The notes under the pieces were generated by a model. It saw only the letters and a list, made by a program, of their open reading frames with translations. It searched no databases and had not been told where the DNA came from. The translations under genes were made by a program, and so were the position numbers. From assembly GCA_015228925.1 (NCBI GenBank), contig JADGCQ010000001.1, positions 114,669-148,025 on the forward strand: a stretch of DNA of 33,357 bases, read 5' to 3'. Positions 17,317-27,598 of the stretch are shown here, piece after piece (position 1 is the first letter of the stretch; every line of letters starts with the position of its first letter). The DNA comes from Magnetococcales bacterium (lineage in GTDB: Bacteria > Pseudomonadota > Magnetococcia > Magnetococcales > UBA8363).

Positions 17317-18297
17317 CTACGGCCCAAGAGTGCGAAAAGCCAACGCCACCTTGGCCATAAACATGTCCAATAAAGATTGACCAAGACCATTAAAATTGAA
17401 TTTATTTTCAAAATATAGGAGGTGCCGCCCACGCGACTCTCCCGGAAACATCGTCATCATCCAGTTGGACGCGAACACAGGCTGTGGCCCGGAATGCCGC
17501 ATCGATGCCACCATGGCCATGATCTCCTGGGAGGCACAGGTCTCCAAGTTTTGTCCGATCATGGATCCATACCCCCCCTGGCCCGCATAAATGGCCCAAC
17601 GTCCCCCCTCCTCCTCCCGTGCGGCAAACCCCACGGGTGATGGGTCACAACAGCGACCTGCCACCGTAAGGAGGATGGTATCCAGACTCTTCAACACCGC
17701 ATCGGCCAATGTTTTCTCCGAACGCAGTCCAAAAAGATTTCCAATGACCTCCACCACCGTTTCCAACCCTATTTTATGTTGCGCGATCTCGGTCAAATCA
17801 CGAAAAGAACGCAATCCCGTAACGATGGCTGTGAGCAATTTTTCCTGAGTGAGTTCGGTCTTTTCACGATAATCATTGATATCATACTGGGTGATGACCT
17901 CCAACGCCGGTGCCACCCCCGGCTGCCCCGTGCGCAGGATGATCCGTACCTGACGGTTCTGCAACCCCTCCCGGACAAAACGGACCACATCCAGACCCGC
18001 ATGTTCCCGCTCCATCACGACATCCAGCAACAAAATCGCCGTATCTGGATGCTGCTGCATCAGCATTTGGGCCTCGCCCCCGGAATACCCCGAAACCAAA
18101 TTCAGCCCCCTCCCCTCAAATTGAAAACGCCGCAAGACCAGCGATGTCAGTTCATGGACGCCCAGGTCGTCATCGATGATCATGACCTTCCACGGGTCAC
18201 CCGATAACGATTTGCCGCTGTCAGTCCCTCCCACCGGACCATCTTCTGGAAAAAACAACGGCACATCCCCGTCATCGATCCTAGAGGTATTATCCAT
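17317..18297 (-). CDS. Response regulator with REC and DUF3369 domains
   Basis: The 326-residue protein has an N-terminal tail, a receiver domain (about 36-160) and a C-terminal DUF3369 domain (about 165-326). Receiver residues are the acidic pair in MIIDDDLGV (42-44), phospho-acceptor Asp92 in LLLDVVMEREHAG, Thr123 in ILRTGQPG and Lys146 in YDINDYREKTEL. The block from LDVVME to YDINDY is the hallmark of DUF3369 regulators. There is no DNA-binding domain, so output is through the unknown DUF3369 domain or a protein partner. Its start overlaps the 3' end of the kinase gene by 8 bp, so the two are almost certainly partners. Confidence 0.92.
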   Translation of the reverse strand: MDNTSRIDDGDVPLFFPEDGPVGGTDSGKSLSGDPWKVMIIDDDLGVHELTSLVLRRFQFEGRGLNLVSGYSGGEAQMLMQQHPDTAILLLDVVMEREHAGLDVVRFVREGLQNRQVRIILRTGQPGVAPALEVITQYDINDYREKTELTQEKLLTAIVTGLRSFRDLTEIAQHKIGLETVVEVIGNLFGLRSEKTLADAVLKSLDTILLTVAGRCCDPSPVGFAAREEEGGRWAIYAGQGGYGSMIGQNLETCASQEIMAMVASMRHSGPQPVFASNWMMTMFPGESRGRHLLYFENKFNFNGLGQSLLDMFMAKVALAFRTLGP

Positions 18298-20245
18298 TTA
18301 AAGATTCCTCGTGTGCCTGAAATTCCATGACGAACGACACGCCGTTACCCGGACTGCTTTGGCAATCGATGCTTCCCCCCAAGGTTTGCGTCACCAGATT
18401 ATACACGATATGCAATCCCAATCCACTACCACCTTGATTTCTTGCTGTCGTAAAAAAAGGTTCAAAAATATGCTGCAATGAATCTTCGGCGATTCCCCGG
18501 CCTGTATCACTGTAGGTCAAACGGATTTTGCCCGCAAACGGCTCGACACTTACGTGTATTTTCCCCGATTCATCTGCGTCAAACCCATGTTTCAGCGAGT
18601 TTTCTACCAAATTGGTAACAATCTGTGATAATACGCCAGGTAGACCATAATATTGTAGGTCTTTCGGACAGACCGTCGAAACAATTATTTTCTTGTTTTT
18701 AAGTCGGGGCTGAAGGCTTTTAAAAATGTGATTGATATAATCATTGATATTAAAGCGTCTCTTTTCTTCATTGCTTTGATCAACCGCCACCTGCTTAAAA
18801 CTACGAATCAACTCTGCCGCCCTCTGCAAATTATTCAGAACCATCTCCGACGATTCCCGGGCATCACCGACAAAGGCGATCAAATCCGATTTTTTCATCG
18901 TCCCCGCCGCGCACAGCGCATGAATATCACGACACTTTTCCTCAAGAAAGGAGGCCGCTGTAATCCCTATCCCCACCGGTGTGTTGATTTCATGCGCCAC
19001 ACCCGCCACCAAACTTCCCAGATAGGCCATCTTTTCCGACTCAAACAATTTCGATTGTGCCCGTTTGACCATCACCAACGATTCCCACAATGATTTATTG
19101 GCCATCGTCAGTTCTCGTTCCCGTTCTTCCAACCGTTTCCGCCCTTCAATAATAGCCTCCTTCATCAACCGAAACTGCTCGCCCATGACGGTCAGATGAT
19201 CACGCCCCACCCCCTGGATTGGCTCCAAGCCCAGATGTTCTTTGGCAAAGGTTGACATCTCGACCGTGTATGCCCGGATGCGCCCAACCCACCATGGGAC
19301 CATCCCAAAAAACAATACCAGCAACATCCCAAAACTCAACGCACGCACATGATGGTCAATCTCATCCACCCTCTGATTCACACGAACCATCCGATCCAAC
19401 GACACCAAGGTCGCCAGAGGGATCCTGGTCGTGGACGGAAAGCTATAGCCAAAAATAATTTGTTTCTGTAAAAGATATTTTTGCTCCAATGAGGCCATCA
19501 AACTGCCCGATGGGACCAGACCCGGGCGGCTGGAGGCCAACACACGACGCCCATCCTGATGGACAAACGCCATGATGACATCCGGGCTGGTCTCCCTGGA
19601 CAGATGAACCAGGAATGACTCCTGCAAAGGGATCAACACAACCAAAAAAGCTTTCAGCATACCGGCGGGATCCATGACTCTGGCATAAATCGACAAATAG
19701 ACCCCATCATCCGACGCAAAAACCGTCTCCCGGTCATCCCGGCTGAGGAGATTGCGCAGCAACTCCGATGGCAACACCTCCACGGTATCGGAACCACCCG
19801 CATGGAAAGTTTCACGCAGCACGCCACCCGCGTCAACCAGGAGGATCTGTGATCCTGGCGTCAAGCCATGCATACCATCCTTGTCGGCAAGCCACTGGGG
19901 GGGATCCCGATGGTGGATGGGGACAACCACCGACTTGCCGCCCTCCGGTTGATCCCAGTGCAAGGTCACATGGGATAATAACGGACCCCGCTGTACCAGC
20001 AACCGAGCAAACCGATCCTGAGTACGCAGATAGTCGTCAAACCTTTCCTGGTTTATGACCGCAATCTGCCGCAATTCCTGCTGGAGGAAATCCTTGAACA
20101 CCCCATCCATGCCACGCCGATGCATCCAATCGCCAGCCAACCAAACCATCGCGCAAAAACTTACGGTCAGTAACACCACCTTCAATGCCAGCGGTAGCAC
20201 GCGCAGATCATTATATAATGTTTTATAATTCATCAGCCCAGCCAT
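18290..20245 (-). CDS. Membrane sensor histidine kinase
   Basis: The kinase (651 residues from the ATG at 20245) has TM1 (about 17-36), a large periplasmic sensor region (about 40-300) of no recognised type, TM2 (about 303-323), a coiled coil (about 365-405) and the kinase core. The H box is GVAHEINTPVGIG (His418), the N box LSQIVTNLVENSLKHG, then G1 DTGRGI, the F box FEPFFTT and G2 GGSGLGLHIV, all intact. There is no clear HAMP domain. The start is uncertain: the frame opens at a TTG at 20296, five bp after the binding-protein gene, and another ATG is at 20233; none has a good ribosome binding site. It sits between the binding protein and the response regulator, forming one operon. Confidence 0.93.
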   Translation of the reverse strand: MAGLMNYKTLYNDLRVLPLALKVVLLTVSFCAMVWLAGDWMHRRGMDGVFKDFLQQELRQIAVINQERFDDYLRTQDRFARLLVQRGPLLSHVTLHWDQPEGGKSVVVPIHHRDPPQWLADKDGMHGLTPGSQILLVDAGGVLRETFHAGGSDTVEVLPSELLRNLLSRDDRETVFASDDGVYLSIYARVMDPAGMLKAFLVVLIPLQESFLVHLSRETSPDVIMAFVHQDGRRVLASSRPGLVPSGSLMASLEQKYLLQKQIIFGYSFPSTTRIPLATLVSLDRMVRVNQRVDEIDHHVRALSFGMLLVLFFGMVPWWVGRIRAYTVEMSTFAKEHLGLEPIQGVGRDHLTVMGEQFRLMKEAIIEGRKRLEERERELTMANKSLWESLVMVKRAQSKLFESEKMAYLGSLVAGVAHEINTPVGIGITAASFLEEKCRDIHALCAAGTMKKSDLIAFVGDARESSEMVLNNLQRAAELIRSFKQVAVDQSNEEKRRFNINDYINHIFKSLQPRLKNKKIIVSTVCPKDLQYYGLPGVLSQIVTNLVENSLKHGFDADESGKIHVSVEPFAGKIRLTYSDTGRGIAEDSLQHIFEPFFTTARNQGGSGLGLHIVYNLVTQTLGGSIDCQSSPGNGVSFVMEFQAHEESLNG

Positions 20246-20301
20246 GAAAATATAAAAATGATCCAACACCCAAAACGCAATAAAACTATTTGGCAAAACA
20301 A

Positions 20302-21315
20302 TTATCGGTTGTTGCCAACCAATTCATCCCCCTCAAAACGCCATCCGTTTTTCCTCAGCCATTCGGATGAAACGATTCTGTAATTATTTTTCAACACCGG
20401 TACATTGTCGCGCAAGTAGGCCACCAAACTGGCGGCGGCATTGTTTTTTGTCCCAGGAGCTTCCCACGAAGTGATATTGGAAACCCGATAAAAAGGATAG
20501 TGCCCTGCCGCCAAAGCCTGATCGTCATCGGGCGAAACGCCATCGACCTGGATGACCTTCACCAATCCACCACGATCAAACCGTTCCCGGTTCCACAACA
20601 CTTCATAACCGATCGCCCCCTGGTTTCCGGCGACCGAAGCGATCATGTCGGGAACGGTTCCCACTTCGACGAGTTGCGCCGAAAACGCATTTTCATCGGG
20701 CAGCAGGGTGCGCCAATGCCCTGGACGCATCTTGCAATGCAAACGGCCAACGGGCCTGATGGGAAAATCCCATCCCCCCCGCTCCTGGACACCCCGCACC
20801 TGGGACCAATGGGTAATGCGACCGGAAAAAATGGCGCGAAGCTCCGCAACGGTCAAATTTTGCACCGGATTTCCATGATGAACGAGAATCGCCAGTGCCG
20901 AAATCCCCAAGGTATGAAAGCGGACGCCGGGGAGACGATCCGTCGTGGCGGGGGGGCAAGCAAATCCGGCAATATCCACCTGTTTTTTGTCCAGCATCGC
21001 CTCCGATGTGCCACATGTCCCCTCCACGACAGCGATACGCAAACCGCTTTTCATGGAAAACATCTGAATGGTCTCCCGGAGGGCCGCATACTGGTGCTGA
21101 TCCAAAGTTACGGCAACATCGGCATTCTGCCCCCAGGAATCATACCGAATGGGACGCGCCTGCCACACTTTTGAGCGTTGCGACTTTTGGGCGGGATCGG
21201 AAAATTCCGGTGCGGAAATCTCCTTCTGGTTTATATCCTGCGTCGGATTGGCCATCGATGACGACACACAAAAGAACATGGCCACAAAAAATCGGATCAA
21301 ACCACTGATTTTCAT
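20302..21315 (-). CDS. PstS-like periplasmic substrate-binding protein
   Basis: The 337-residue product has a signal peptide (MKISGLIRFFVAMFFCVSSS, cleavage near SMA-NP) and a PBP-like (PstS-type) fold. Recognisable blocks are VEGTCGTSEAML and VDIAGFACPP in lobe 1, LTVAELRAIFSGRITHWSQV, the strongest PstS-family motif, and GNQGAIGYEVL. AGGAGG lies eight bases before the ATG at 21315, so the longer start at 21351 is rejected. No pstC, pstA or pstB genes are present; instead a sensor kinase and DUF3369 regulator follow directly. This suggests a ligand-sensing rather than transport role. The ligand (phosphate or another oxyanion) is unknown. Confidence 0.88.
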   Translation of the reverse strand: MKISGLIRFFVAMFFCVSSSMANPTQDINQKEISAPEFSDPAQKSQRSKVWQARPIRYDSWGQNADVAVTLDQHQYAALRETIQMFSMKSGLRIAVVEGTCGTSEAMLDKKQVDIAGFACPPATTDRLPGVRFHTLGISALAILVHHGNPVQNLTVAELRAIFSGRITHWSQVRGVQERGGWDFPIRPVGRLHCKMRPGHWRTLLPDENAFSAQLVEVGTVPDMIASVAGNQGAIGYEVLWNRERFDRGGLVKVIQVDGVSPDDDQALAAGHYPFYRVSNITSWEAPGTKNNAAASLVAYLRDNVPVLKNNYRIVSSEWLRKNGWRFEGDELVGNNR

Positions 21316-21366
21316 GGCAACGCCTCCTGCATTCTTAAGCAGTAACACCATTTCGTATCGAGACCA

Positions 21367-21948
21367 TCAATAAAAAACAACACCCGCCTGTTCCAACATA
21401 CGGCATAATCGAATCAGGGGTAATCCGATGAGTGCCGAAGGATCATCGCCCTCAATTTTGTCAAACAACGTCACCCCCAACCCCTCCGATTTAAAGGATC
21501 CCGCACAATCCAACGGGAGATCCCGGGCAACATAGCGGCGAATTTTATCCTCATCCAACGTTTGAAACGTCACGCGGGTTGAGACAATATCAACCTGGCA
21601 CGTCCCAGCCCCCAGTAAACAACAAACACCCGTATAAAAAACCACTTGGCGTCCCGATGCCTGCCGCAACTGCGCCATCGCATTGGCAACCGTTCCCGGT
21701 TTACCCACAATAGTCCCGTCCAACACCGCCACCTGGTCCGATCCAATGATCACCGCCTCCGGGTAGTCCGACGCCACAGCACGCGCCTTGGCCTCAGAGA
21801 GTCTCACCACCAGTTCAGCTCCCCCCTCACCCATCAAAGGGGTTTCGCTAACATGCGGGCGAACGCACTCAAAATCCAATCCAAGACGCATCAAAAGCAT
21901 CCGCCGATACACGGAGGTGGACGCCAAAATTACCTTGGGACCATTCAT
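21367..21948 (-). CDS. maf: Maf family nucleotide pyrophosphatase (YceF-like)
   Basis: The 193-residue product has the Maf/Ham1-like fold motifs: ILASTSVYRRMLL (substrate loop), VIIGSDQVA (catalytic strand), GKPGT and the C-terminal CAGSFKSEGLG. The last block is typical of the YceF branch, which hydrolyses 7-methyl-GTP, rather than the dTTP/UTP-specific YhdE branch. The likely role is clearing modified nucleotides; branch assignment is by motif only. The ATG overlaps the stop of the upstream membrane-protein gene (ATGA), so translation is probably coupled. Confidence 0.92.
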   Translation of the reverse strand: MNGPKVILASTSVYRRMLLMRLGLDFECVRPHVSETPLMGEGGAELVVRLSEAKARAVASDYPEAVIIGSDQVAVLDGTIVGKPGTVANAMAQLRQASGRQVVFYTGVCCLLGAGTCQVDIVSTRVTFQTLDEDKIRRYVARDLPLDCAGSFKSEGLGVTLFDKIEGDDPSALIGLPLIRLCRMLEQAGVVFY

Positions 21949-22769
21949 GGGATAAAATGATAGGATTGAACCAATACCGCCACCTGCCCCTTCCAGGATG
22001 TCGGCAGATCGGAAGCATCCACTTGAAACATGCGGCTATCTCCCGGCTGAAGGGTTTGAATGCGATCGCCAAAAAGTCCCCCCGAAATCACCAATGGATT
22101 AATCCACCGCGATATCACAACATCTCCATCCGGTTGGGTAAAATCCAACAAGGCGACGACCCGCGACAGACTTTGACGCCCATAATTCACAACCCTCCCC
22201 CGGGCAAGCCGACGGCCAAAATCATCGGTAACAACCTGCAACCGGTCCACCACCACAGTCCCCGTATCCTTCCCTTCCATCCCCAGCCATTTTTTTTCCC
22301 CCTCCGAATAAATGATATCCCCCTTAGCCGTGCGCTCAACATCCTCGTCATCCGCTACCTGGGCAGGTGGGGACAATAAGGCCGCTTTTTCGCCATCACC
22401 CGTTTTTCCCCCAGGGGCGACCTTGTTTCCAACACCCGATTGCCCCCCCTTGGAGATATATTTGGATTGGTACGCCAAGGGCGGCAAAACAGGAATTCTT
22501 CCAGCAAACCAATGGCCACGAATGATGATTTTTCGTGCCAGTTTTTTTTCCTCTTTGAGCTGTTCCAATTTCTTTTTGGCTTCGGTCTTCTCCACACTCC
22601 CAGACTTAAAGAAGATTTGATAAACACCAAAAGCGACGAACTCCAGAACAAGAATCACAATGACGATCAACATCATTTTTCTTTTCCGCTTCTTTTTCCG
22701 GTCCTGTTCACTTTCCTGCGAAGACCCCTCCGAATCGTCTTCCAGTCCCTCTTCATCATCCATTGGCAT
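21945..22769 (-). CDS. Single-pass membrane protein with DUF3426-like C-terminal domain
   Basis: The 274-residue protein has an acidic N-terminus (MDDEEGLEDDSEG), a basic stop-transfer stretch (RKKKRKRK), one membrane segment (about 32-54, MMLIVIVILVLEFVAFGVYQ), a charged coiled linker, a glycine-rich segment and a C-terminal beta-rich domain (about 175-274). In the last domain GRVVNYGRQSLSRVVALLDF and LQPGDSRMFQVDASDLP resemble DUF3426/FxLYD-type domains. Topology is predicted as cytoplasmic N-terminus, periplasmic C-terminus. The ATG at 22769 is chosen because GGAGGTGA lies just upstream; the GTG at 22781 overlaps that site. It is coupled to maf by a four-base overlap. Function is unknown. 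Confidence 0.75.
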   Translation of the reverse strand: MPMDDEEGLEDDSEGSSQESEQDRKKKRKRKMMLIVIVILVLEFVAFGVYQIFFKSGSVEKTEAKKKLEQLKEEKKLARKIIIRGHWFAGRIPVLPPLAYQSKYISKGGQSGVGNKVAPGGKTGDGEKAALLSPPAQVADDEDVERTAKGDIIYSEGEKKWLGMEGKDTGTVVVDRLQVVTDDFGRRLARGRVVNYGRQSLSRVVALLDFTQPDGDVVISRWINPLVISGGLFGDRIQTLQPGDSRMFQVDASDLPTSWKGQVAVLVQSYHFIP

Positions 22770-22843
22770 GTTCACCTCCACAAACCAAAACGCGCAAAGT
22801 CCCTCTTAAATCCCCATGGCGTTTCATGATGCCCCCTTCCACC

Positions 22844-25800
22844 TCACCCAACCCATCCCAATGCATTGCGAAACAAACGGAGCCATGGTCCCTCTTCACC
22901 CCAAGAATCGGGGTACCAACTGTTGGCCACGCTGCGAAATACCCGTTCTGGATGCGGCATCAAGATGGTTGCCCTGCCGTCACGACTCGTCACCCCAGCG
23001 ATGCCAGCAACCGATCCATTGGGGTTGTTCGGATAGCTCTGGGTTGGCACACCATACCCATCCGCATATCGGGCGACGACAAGATTTTGGTCAAGACAAT
23101 ATCCCGCCATGTCTTCCTTTTCAAAAACCGCCCTCCCCTCGCCATGGGCCACCGGCACCGGCAAAATCGACCCTTCCATCCCCGAAAAAAGGACCGACGG
23201 ATTGGGAGGGATCATCAAGGAGACAAACCGCGCCTCAAAGCGGGCACTGACATTGTTTTTAAAGGTTGGCCAATGGTCCGCCCCTGGAATAAGCCCTTTG
23301 AGATGACTCAACATTTGGCAGCCGTTACACACACCCAAAGTGAACGTTTTGGGATGATGAAAAAAAGCCCCAAACGCCTCCTGCAAATCGGCATGAAATA
23401 AAATGGACTTGGCCCACCCCACCCCCGCCCCCAACACATCTCCATACGAAAAACCACCGCAGGCGGCCAAACCATCAAACCCTTGCAGTCTCTGAGGTTT
23501 TTCCAGAAGATCGGTCATCGTGACATCCACCGCCGCAAAACCTGCCCGATGGAAAGCAGCCGCCATCTCCACATGGCCATTGACCCCTTGCTCTCTCAGG
23601 ATGGCCACCCTGGGAAATCGATCCCTCCCCGTTCCGGTCCGTCGTAGCACCGCCGGTTTGGACGGATCAAACGTCAAACGAACCGTCATGCCCGGATCAT
23701 CCGCCTTCAGCAAAGCGTCATATTCCTCCTGGGCGGTGGCGGGATTATCCCGCAAGGTCCGCATACGCCAACTGGTTTCCGACCACAAACGGTGCAAGGC
23801 GGTGCGAGAAGCCTTGTATAACCTCCGAATACTCGAACGAATCTCAATGGAGTCCCCCACCACCGGTTTTCCCACCCAGGCCACATGACCAATCCCTGCC
23901 AACACCGACAACACCGCTTCCCGCTGGCTGACCTTCGATTGGATCACAGCACCCGGCTCCTCATTGAAGAGTGCCCCCATCCAATCATCCCCCAGGGATT
24001 CGACATCAATCTGCAATCCACAATGCCCCGCAAAGGCCATTTCCAATAACGTCACCACCAGCCCCCCATCGCTTCTGTCGTGGTAGGCCAGCAACAACCC
24101 CTCCCGATGCAACGTTTGAATAGCGGAGAAAAACCTTTTTAAATCTTCGGGATGATCCAGATCGGCAGGGTGACCTCCCATTGCGCCATGGACCTGGGCC
24201 AATGCCGAGGCCCCCAGGCGATGACGCCCCCGCCCCAGATCGATCACAATCAGATCGGTTTCCTCATCCAAAGAGACCAATTGCGGCGTCACGGTTCGGC
24301 GGATATCGCTCACCGGCGCAAAGGCGGAGATCACCAGAGAAACCGGTGCCGTCACCGATTGATCCACCCCTTCTGCCCGCCACACCGTTTTTAATGAAAG
24401 AGAATCCTTACCCACAGGGATTCCGATCCCCAAAGCGGGACAGAGTTCCAACCCGACCGCAGCCACCGCGTCAAACAGATTGGCATCTTCCCCCGGATGT
24501 CCCGCCGGTGCCATCCAGTTGGCCGATAATTTAATCAAGGATAAATCATCGATCCGTGCCGCAGCGATATTGGTAATCGCCTCCGCCACCGCCAGACGGG
24601 CCGAAGCCGCCGCATGAACCAGGGCTACAGGGGACCGTTCCCCCATCGCCATCGCCTCTCCCGTCACCCCTTCATAGCCCCGCGCCATCACCGCCACGTC
24701 GGCCACCGCCACCTGCCAGGGAGAGACCATCGGATCACGGCAGACCAATCCTGTCACCGAACGATCACCGATGGTGATCAAAAATCCCTTATCCGCCACC
24801 GTCGGCAACCGCAAAACCCGTCTCACCGCTTCATCCAAATCCAACCAGGGGCGAAATTCGGATGCAACCACGGGCCGATGGGTCACCGCCCGATGCATCC
24901 GAGGCGGTTTGCCAAACAAAAGGTCCATGGGCATGTCAATGGGCAACGTCCCGCTATGCCCATCGGAAAGGATCAATTTTTCTTCCGCCGTCGCATACCC
25001 CAAGATCGCCCAAGGACACCGTTCCCGATGGCAAAATTGGGCAAAACGGTCACGGTCCCCTGCGGCAATGGCCAGGACATACCGCTCCTGCGCTTCATTG
25101 CACCAGATTTCCATCGGGGACATCCCCGGATCCGCATTGGGAATGGCGGTTAACTCAAATCGTCCCCCCACGCCCGCCCCATGGATAATTTCCGGGACGG
25201 CATTGGACAACCCCCCCGCCCCCACATCATGGATGGACAAAATGGGATTATCCTCCCCCAGGTACCGGCAGCGGTTGATCACCTCCTGACAACGCCGCTG
25301 CATTTCTGGATTTTCACGCTGTACCGAGGCAAAATCCAATGCAGCCTGACCCGAACCGCTCGCCTGGGAAGAGGCGGCCCCCCCTCCCAATCCGATGAGC
25401 ATCGCCGGTCCCCCGATCTGGACGATCAAAGCACCCGGTGGGATCGATTTTTTAGAGACGTGTTTCCTGAAAATATGACCCAAACCACCCGCGATCATGA
25501 TCGGTTTATGATAGCCACGCACCTCACCCGCATGGATCATCTCAAAGGTACGGAAATAACCACCCAACCCAGGGCGACCGAATTCATTGTTGAAAGCGGC
25601 AGCCCCCAATGGCCCCTCCAGCATGATTTCCAAGGCGGAGACGATCCGCTCCGGTCTCCCCGTATCGATTTCCCACGGCTGCCTTGCCCCCGGGAGCAAC
25701 AAGTTGGAGACACAAAACCCCGTCAGCCCCCCCTTGGGGATACTCCCGATACCCGTCGCCCCCTCATCGCGCAACTCACCCCCGGAACCCGTTGCCGCCC

Positions 25801-26725
25801 CCGGAAAAGGGGAAATAGCCGTGGGGTGGTTATGGGTCTCCACCTTCATGAGAATATCGATCTCAGCGACGTGGAAATCATAACGCCCCGTTTCGGGATC
25901 GGGATAAAAAGCCCCCTCCGCCCCCCCGCTCATGACCGCCGCATTATCGGTATAGGCACTGATGGTCCCTTGAGGCGAAACCACCTCGGTGTTGCGGATC
26001 ATCCCAAACAAAGTCTCGGAACGTCGCATCCCATCGATGGTCCAGGAAGCATTAAATATTTTGTGGCGACAATGTTCGGAATTGGCCTGGGCAAACATCA
26101 TGAGTTCTACATCGGAAGGATCACGGCCCAGTTTGGTAAAAGCATCAACCAGATAGACCATTTCATCCTCGGAGAGGGCAAGCCCAAGACGCGCATTGGC
26201 AGCCAACAAGGCACCCATCCCCATGGCCATGATCCCCACCCGTTCCAGCGGTTTCGGGTCAGGCATGGCAAACAGTTTATACGCCGATTCCAAATCGGAA
26301 AAAACATCCTGAGTCATACGGTCATGGATCCACCGTTTTACCTCAGTGCCCACCTGCCACGAAGGTTCCTCCCCGGCAAAACGGTAGATGATCCCCCGTT
26401 CCAAGCGGCGTATTCCCACAAAACCGACGTTACGAAGGATCTCCGTCGCTTTGGTGGACCATGGGGAGATGGTTCCCACACGCGGGATGACCAAGTAGTC
26501 CCCCTCCTGGAACATCGGGGCATTGTTTTCCTCGTGAGGACTATCCAGGAGTGCATGAAGACGCACCCGATCTTTTTCCTCCATGGGGGAGGAAAGATCG
26601 GCAAAGAGGACGAATCTGGCCCGAACCGCCCGACACCCCCCACCCACCCGCTGTACCAGGCGTTGTTGTTGAAACAAGGTCAGGGCGGACCCTCCCGGTA
26701 GAACCATCATCGGATCATGGGGCAT
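22844..26725 (-). CDS. purL: Phosphoribosylformylglycinamidine synthase, long single-chain form (PurL)
   Basis: PurL makes FGAM from FGAR, glutamine and ATP, the fourth step of purine synthesis. The 1293-residue product is the large fused form with N-terminal domain, two AIRS-like ATP-binding halves and a C-terminal glutaminase. Visible motifs are [43 protein letters not shown] and [10 protein letters not shown] in the synthase. The class I amidotransferase triad is in [18 protein letters not shown] and [10 protein letters not shown]. It lacks separate purQ/purS partners, as expected for this form. The ATG at 26725 is chosen: TGGAG precedes it and the N-terminus matches the family. An ATG at 26749 overlaps the purC stop (TAATG) but lacks a ribosome binding site. 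Confidence 0.97.
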   Translation of the reverse strand: MPHDPMMVLPGGSALTLFQQQRLVQRVGGGCRAVRARFVLFADLSSPMEEKDRVRLHALLDSPHEENNAPMFQEGDYLVIPRVGTISPWSTKATEILRNVGFVGIRRLERGIIYRFAGEEPSWQVGTEVKRWIHDRMTQDVFSDLESAYKLFAMPDPKPLERVGIMAMGMGALLAANARLGLALSEDEMVYLVDAFTKLGRDPSDVELMMFAQANSEHCRHKIFNASWTIDGMRRSETLFGMIRNTEVVSPQGTISAYTDNAAVMSGGAEGAFYPDPETGRYDFHVAEIDILMKVETHNHPTAISPFPGAATGSGGELRDEGATGIGSIPKGGLTGFCVSNLLLPGARQPWEIDTGRPERIVSALEIMLEGPLGAAAFNNEFGRPGLGGYFRTFEMIHAGEVRGYHKPIMIAGGLGHIFRKHVSKKSIPPGALIVQIGGPAMLIGLGGGAASSQASGSGQAALDFASVQRENPEMQRRCQEVINRCRYLGEDNPILSIHDVGAGGLSNAVPEIIHGAGVGGRFELTAIPNADPGMSPMEIWCNEAQERYVLAIAAGDRDRFAQFCHRERCPWAILGYATAEEKLILSDGHSGTLPIDMPMDLLFGKPPRMHRAVTHRPVVASEFRPWLDLDEAVRRVLRLPTVADKGFLITIGDRSVTGLVCRDPMVSPWQVAVADVAVMARGYEGVTGEAMAMGERSPVALVHAAASARLAVAEAITNIAAARIDDLSLIKLSANWMAPAGHPGEDANLFDAVAAVGLELCPALGIGIPVGKDSLSLKTVWRAEGVDQSVTAPVSLVISAFAPVSDIRRTVTPQLVSLDEETDLIVIDLGRGRHRLGASALAQVHGAMGGHPADLDHPEDLKRFFSAIQTLHREGLLLAYHDRSDGGLVVTLLEMAFAGHCGLQIDVESLGDDWMGALFNEEPGAVIQSKVSQREAVLSVLAGIGHVAWVGKPVVGDSIEIRSSIRRLYKASRTALHRLWSETSWRMRTLRDNPATAQEEYDALLKADDPGMTVRLTFDPSKPAVLRRTGTGRDRFPRVAILREQGVNGHVEMAAAFHRAGFAAVDVTMTDLLEKPQRLQGFDGLAACGGFSYGDVLGAGVGWAKSILFHADLQEAFGAFFHHPKTFTLGVCNGCQMLSHLKGLIPGADHWPTFKNNVSARFEARFVSLMIPPNPSVLFSGMEGSILPVPVAHGEGRAVFEKEDMAGYCLDQNLVVARYADGYGVPTQSYPNNPNGSVAGIAGVTSRDGRATILMPHPERVFRSVANSWYPDSWGEEGPWLRLFRNALGWVG

Positions 26726-26748
26726 AGCGACTCCAGTGATCAAAAGCA

Positions 26749-27477
26749 TTATGATGAGGTCGTAAACAACCCCATACGGAATGCAACTTCGTGATAAGCC
26801 TCGGAAACTTCACCCAAATCACGCCGGAAACGGTCTTTGTCCAGTTTTTTTCCAGTTTTCATATCCCACAGGCGACAGGTATCGGGGGAAATTTCATCGG
26901 CCAGGACCAGTTTCCGGGGGTCTTCACTGAGTCGGCCAAATTCCAGCTTATAATCGACCAAATGGATACCAATACTGGCAAAATAACCCCGCAGGACATC
27001 GTTGATACGCAATGCGGTCTGTTGAATCCAGGCCACCTCGGCGGCACTGGCCCAACCGAACACTGCGATATGGTCCAGTGTGATGAGAGGATCATCCAAA
27101 GGGTCCGATTTATAATAGAACTCCACGACCGGACGCGGCAAGATTTCCCCTTCCTCCCGGCCCAACCGTTTGGCCATGGAACCCGCCACCCGATTACGCA
27201 CCACCAATTCAACCGGCACAATGTCTACCCGACGGATTTTTTGCTCCCGTTCGCTGATCCGCTCCAAGAAATGGACCGGTATCCCGACCGCTTCCAAGAT
27301 TGTCATCAACCGTTCGGTGATCCTGTTATTGATCACCCCCTTGTCATGAATCGCCCCTTTTTTGACACCGTTAAAAGCGGTCGCGTCATCTTTGAAGTAT
27401 TGGATAAGGACATGGGGATCGTCTGTCGCAAACAATACCTTGGCCTTGCCCTCATATAACTTTTGTCTATCTATCAT
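26749..27477 (-). CDS. purC: SAICAR synthase (PurC)
   Basis: PurC joins CAIR and aspartate with ATP to form SAICAR in purine synthesis. The 242-residue product starts [16 protein letters not shown] and carries [48 protein letters not shown] and [10 protein letters not shown], the signature blocks. AAGGAT lies about seven bases before the ATG at 27477, so the upstream in-frame start at 27516 is rejected. It is immediately upstream of purL, so the two purine genes are probably cotranscribed. Confidence 0.97.
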   Translation of the reverse strand: MIDRQKLYEGKAKVLFATDDPHVLIQYFKDDATAFNGVKKGAIHDKGVINNRITERLMTILEAVGIPVHFLERISEREQKIRRVDIVPVELVVRNRVAGSMAKRLGREEGEILPRPVVEFYYKSDPLDDPLITLDHIAVFGWASAAEVAWIQQTALRINDVLRGYFASIGIHLVDYKLEFGRLSEDPRKLVLADEISPDTCRLWDMKTGKKLDKDRFRRDLGEVSEAYHEVAFRMGLFTTSS

Positions 27478-27598
27478 GGCCGGATCCTTAGAAAACAACA
27501 CGCATTTCGGACTCAATCACCCCTCCACCAACCGGGATTGTACCACTTTGAAAGCAATATCCAAGGGTCTCTTTTCCGAACACGTCGTAATGGGGTCT

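Noticed and set aside
25181-26701. 506-codon open frame on the plus strand
   Set aside because: It lies entirely antisense to purL, whose motifs are unmistakable. Its translation is rich in Arg, Pro and His with no domain, as expected from a GC-rich shadow frame.
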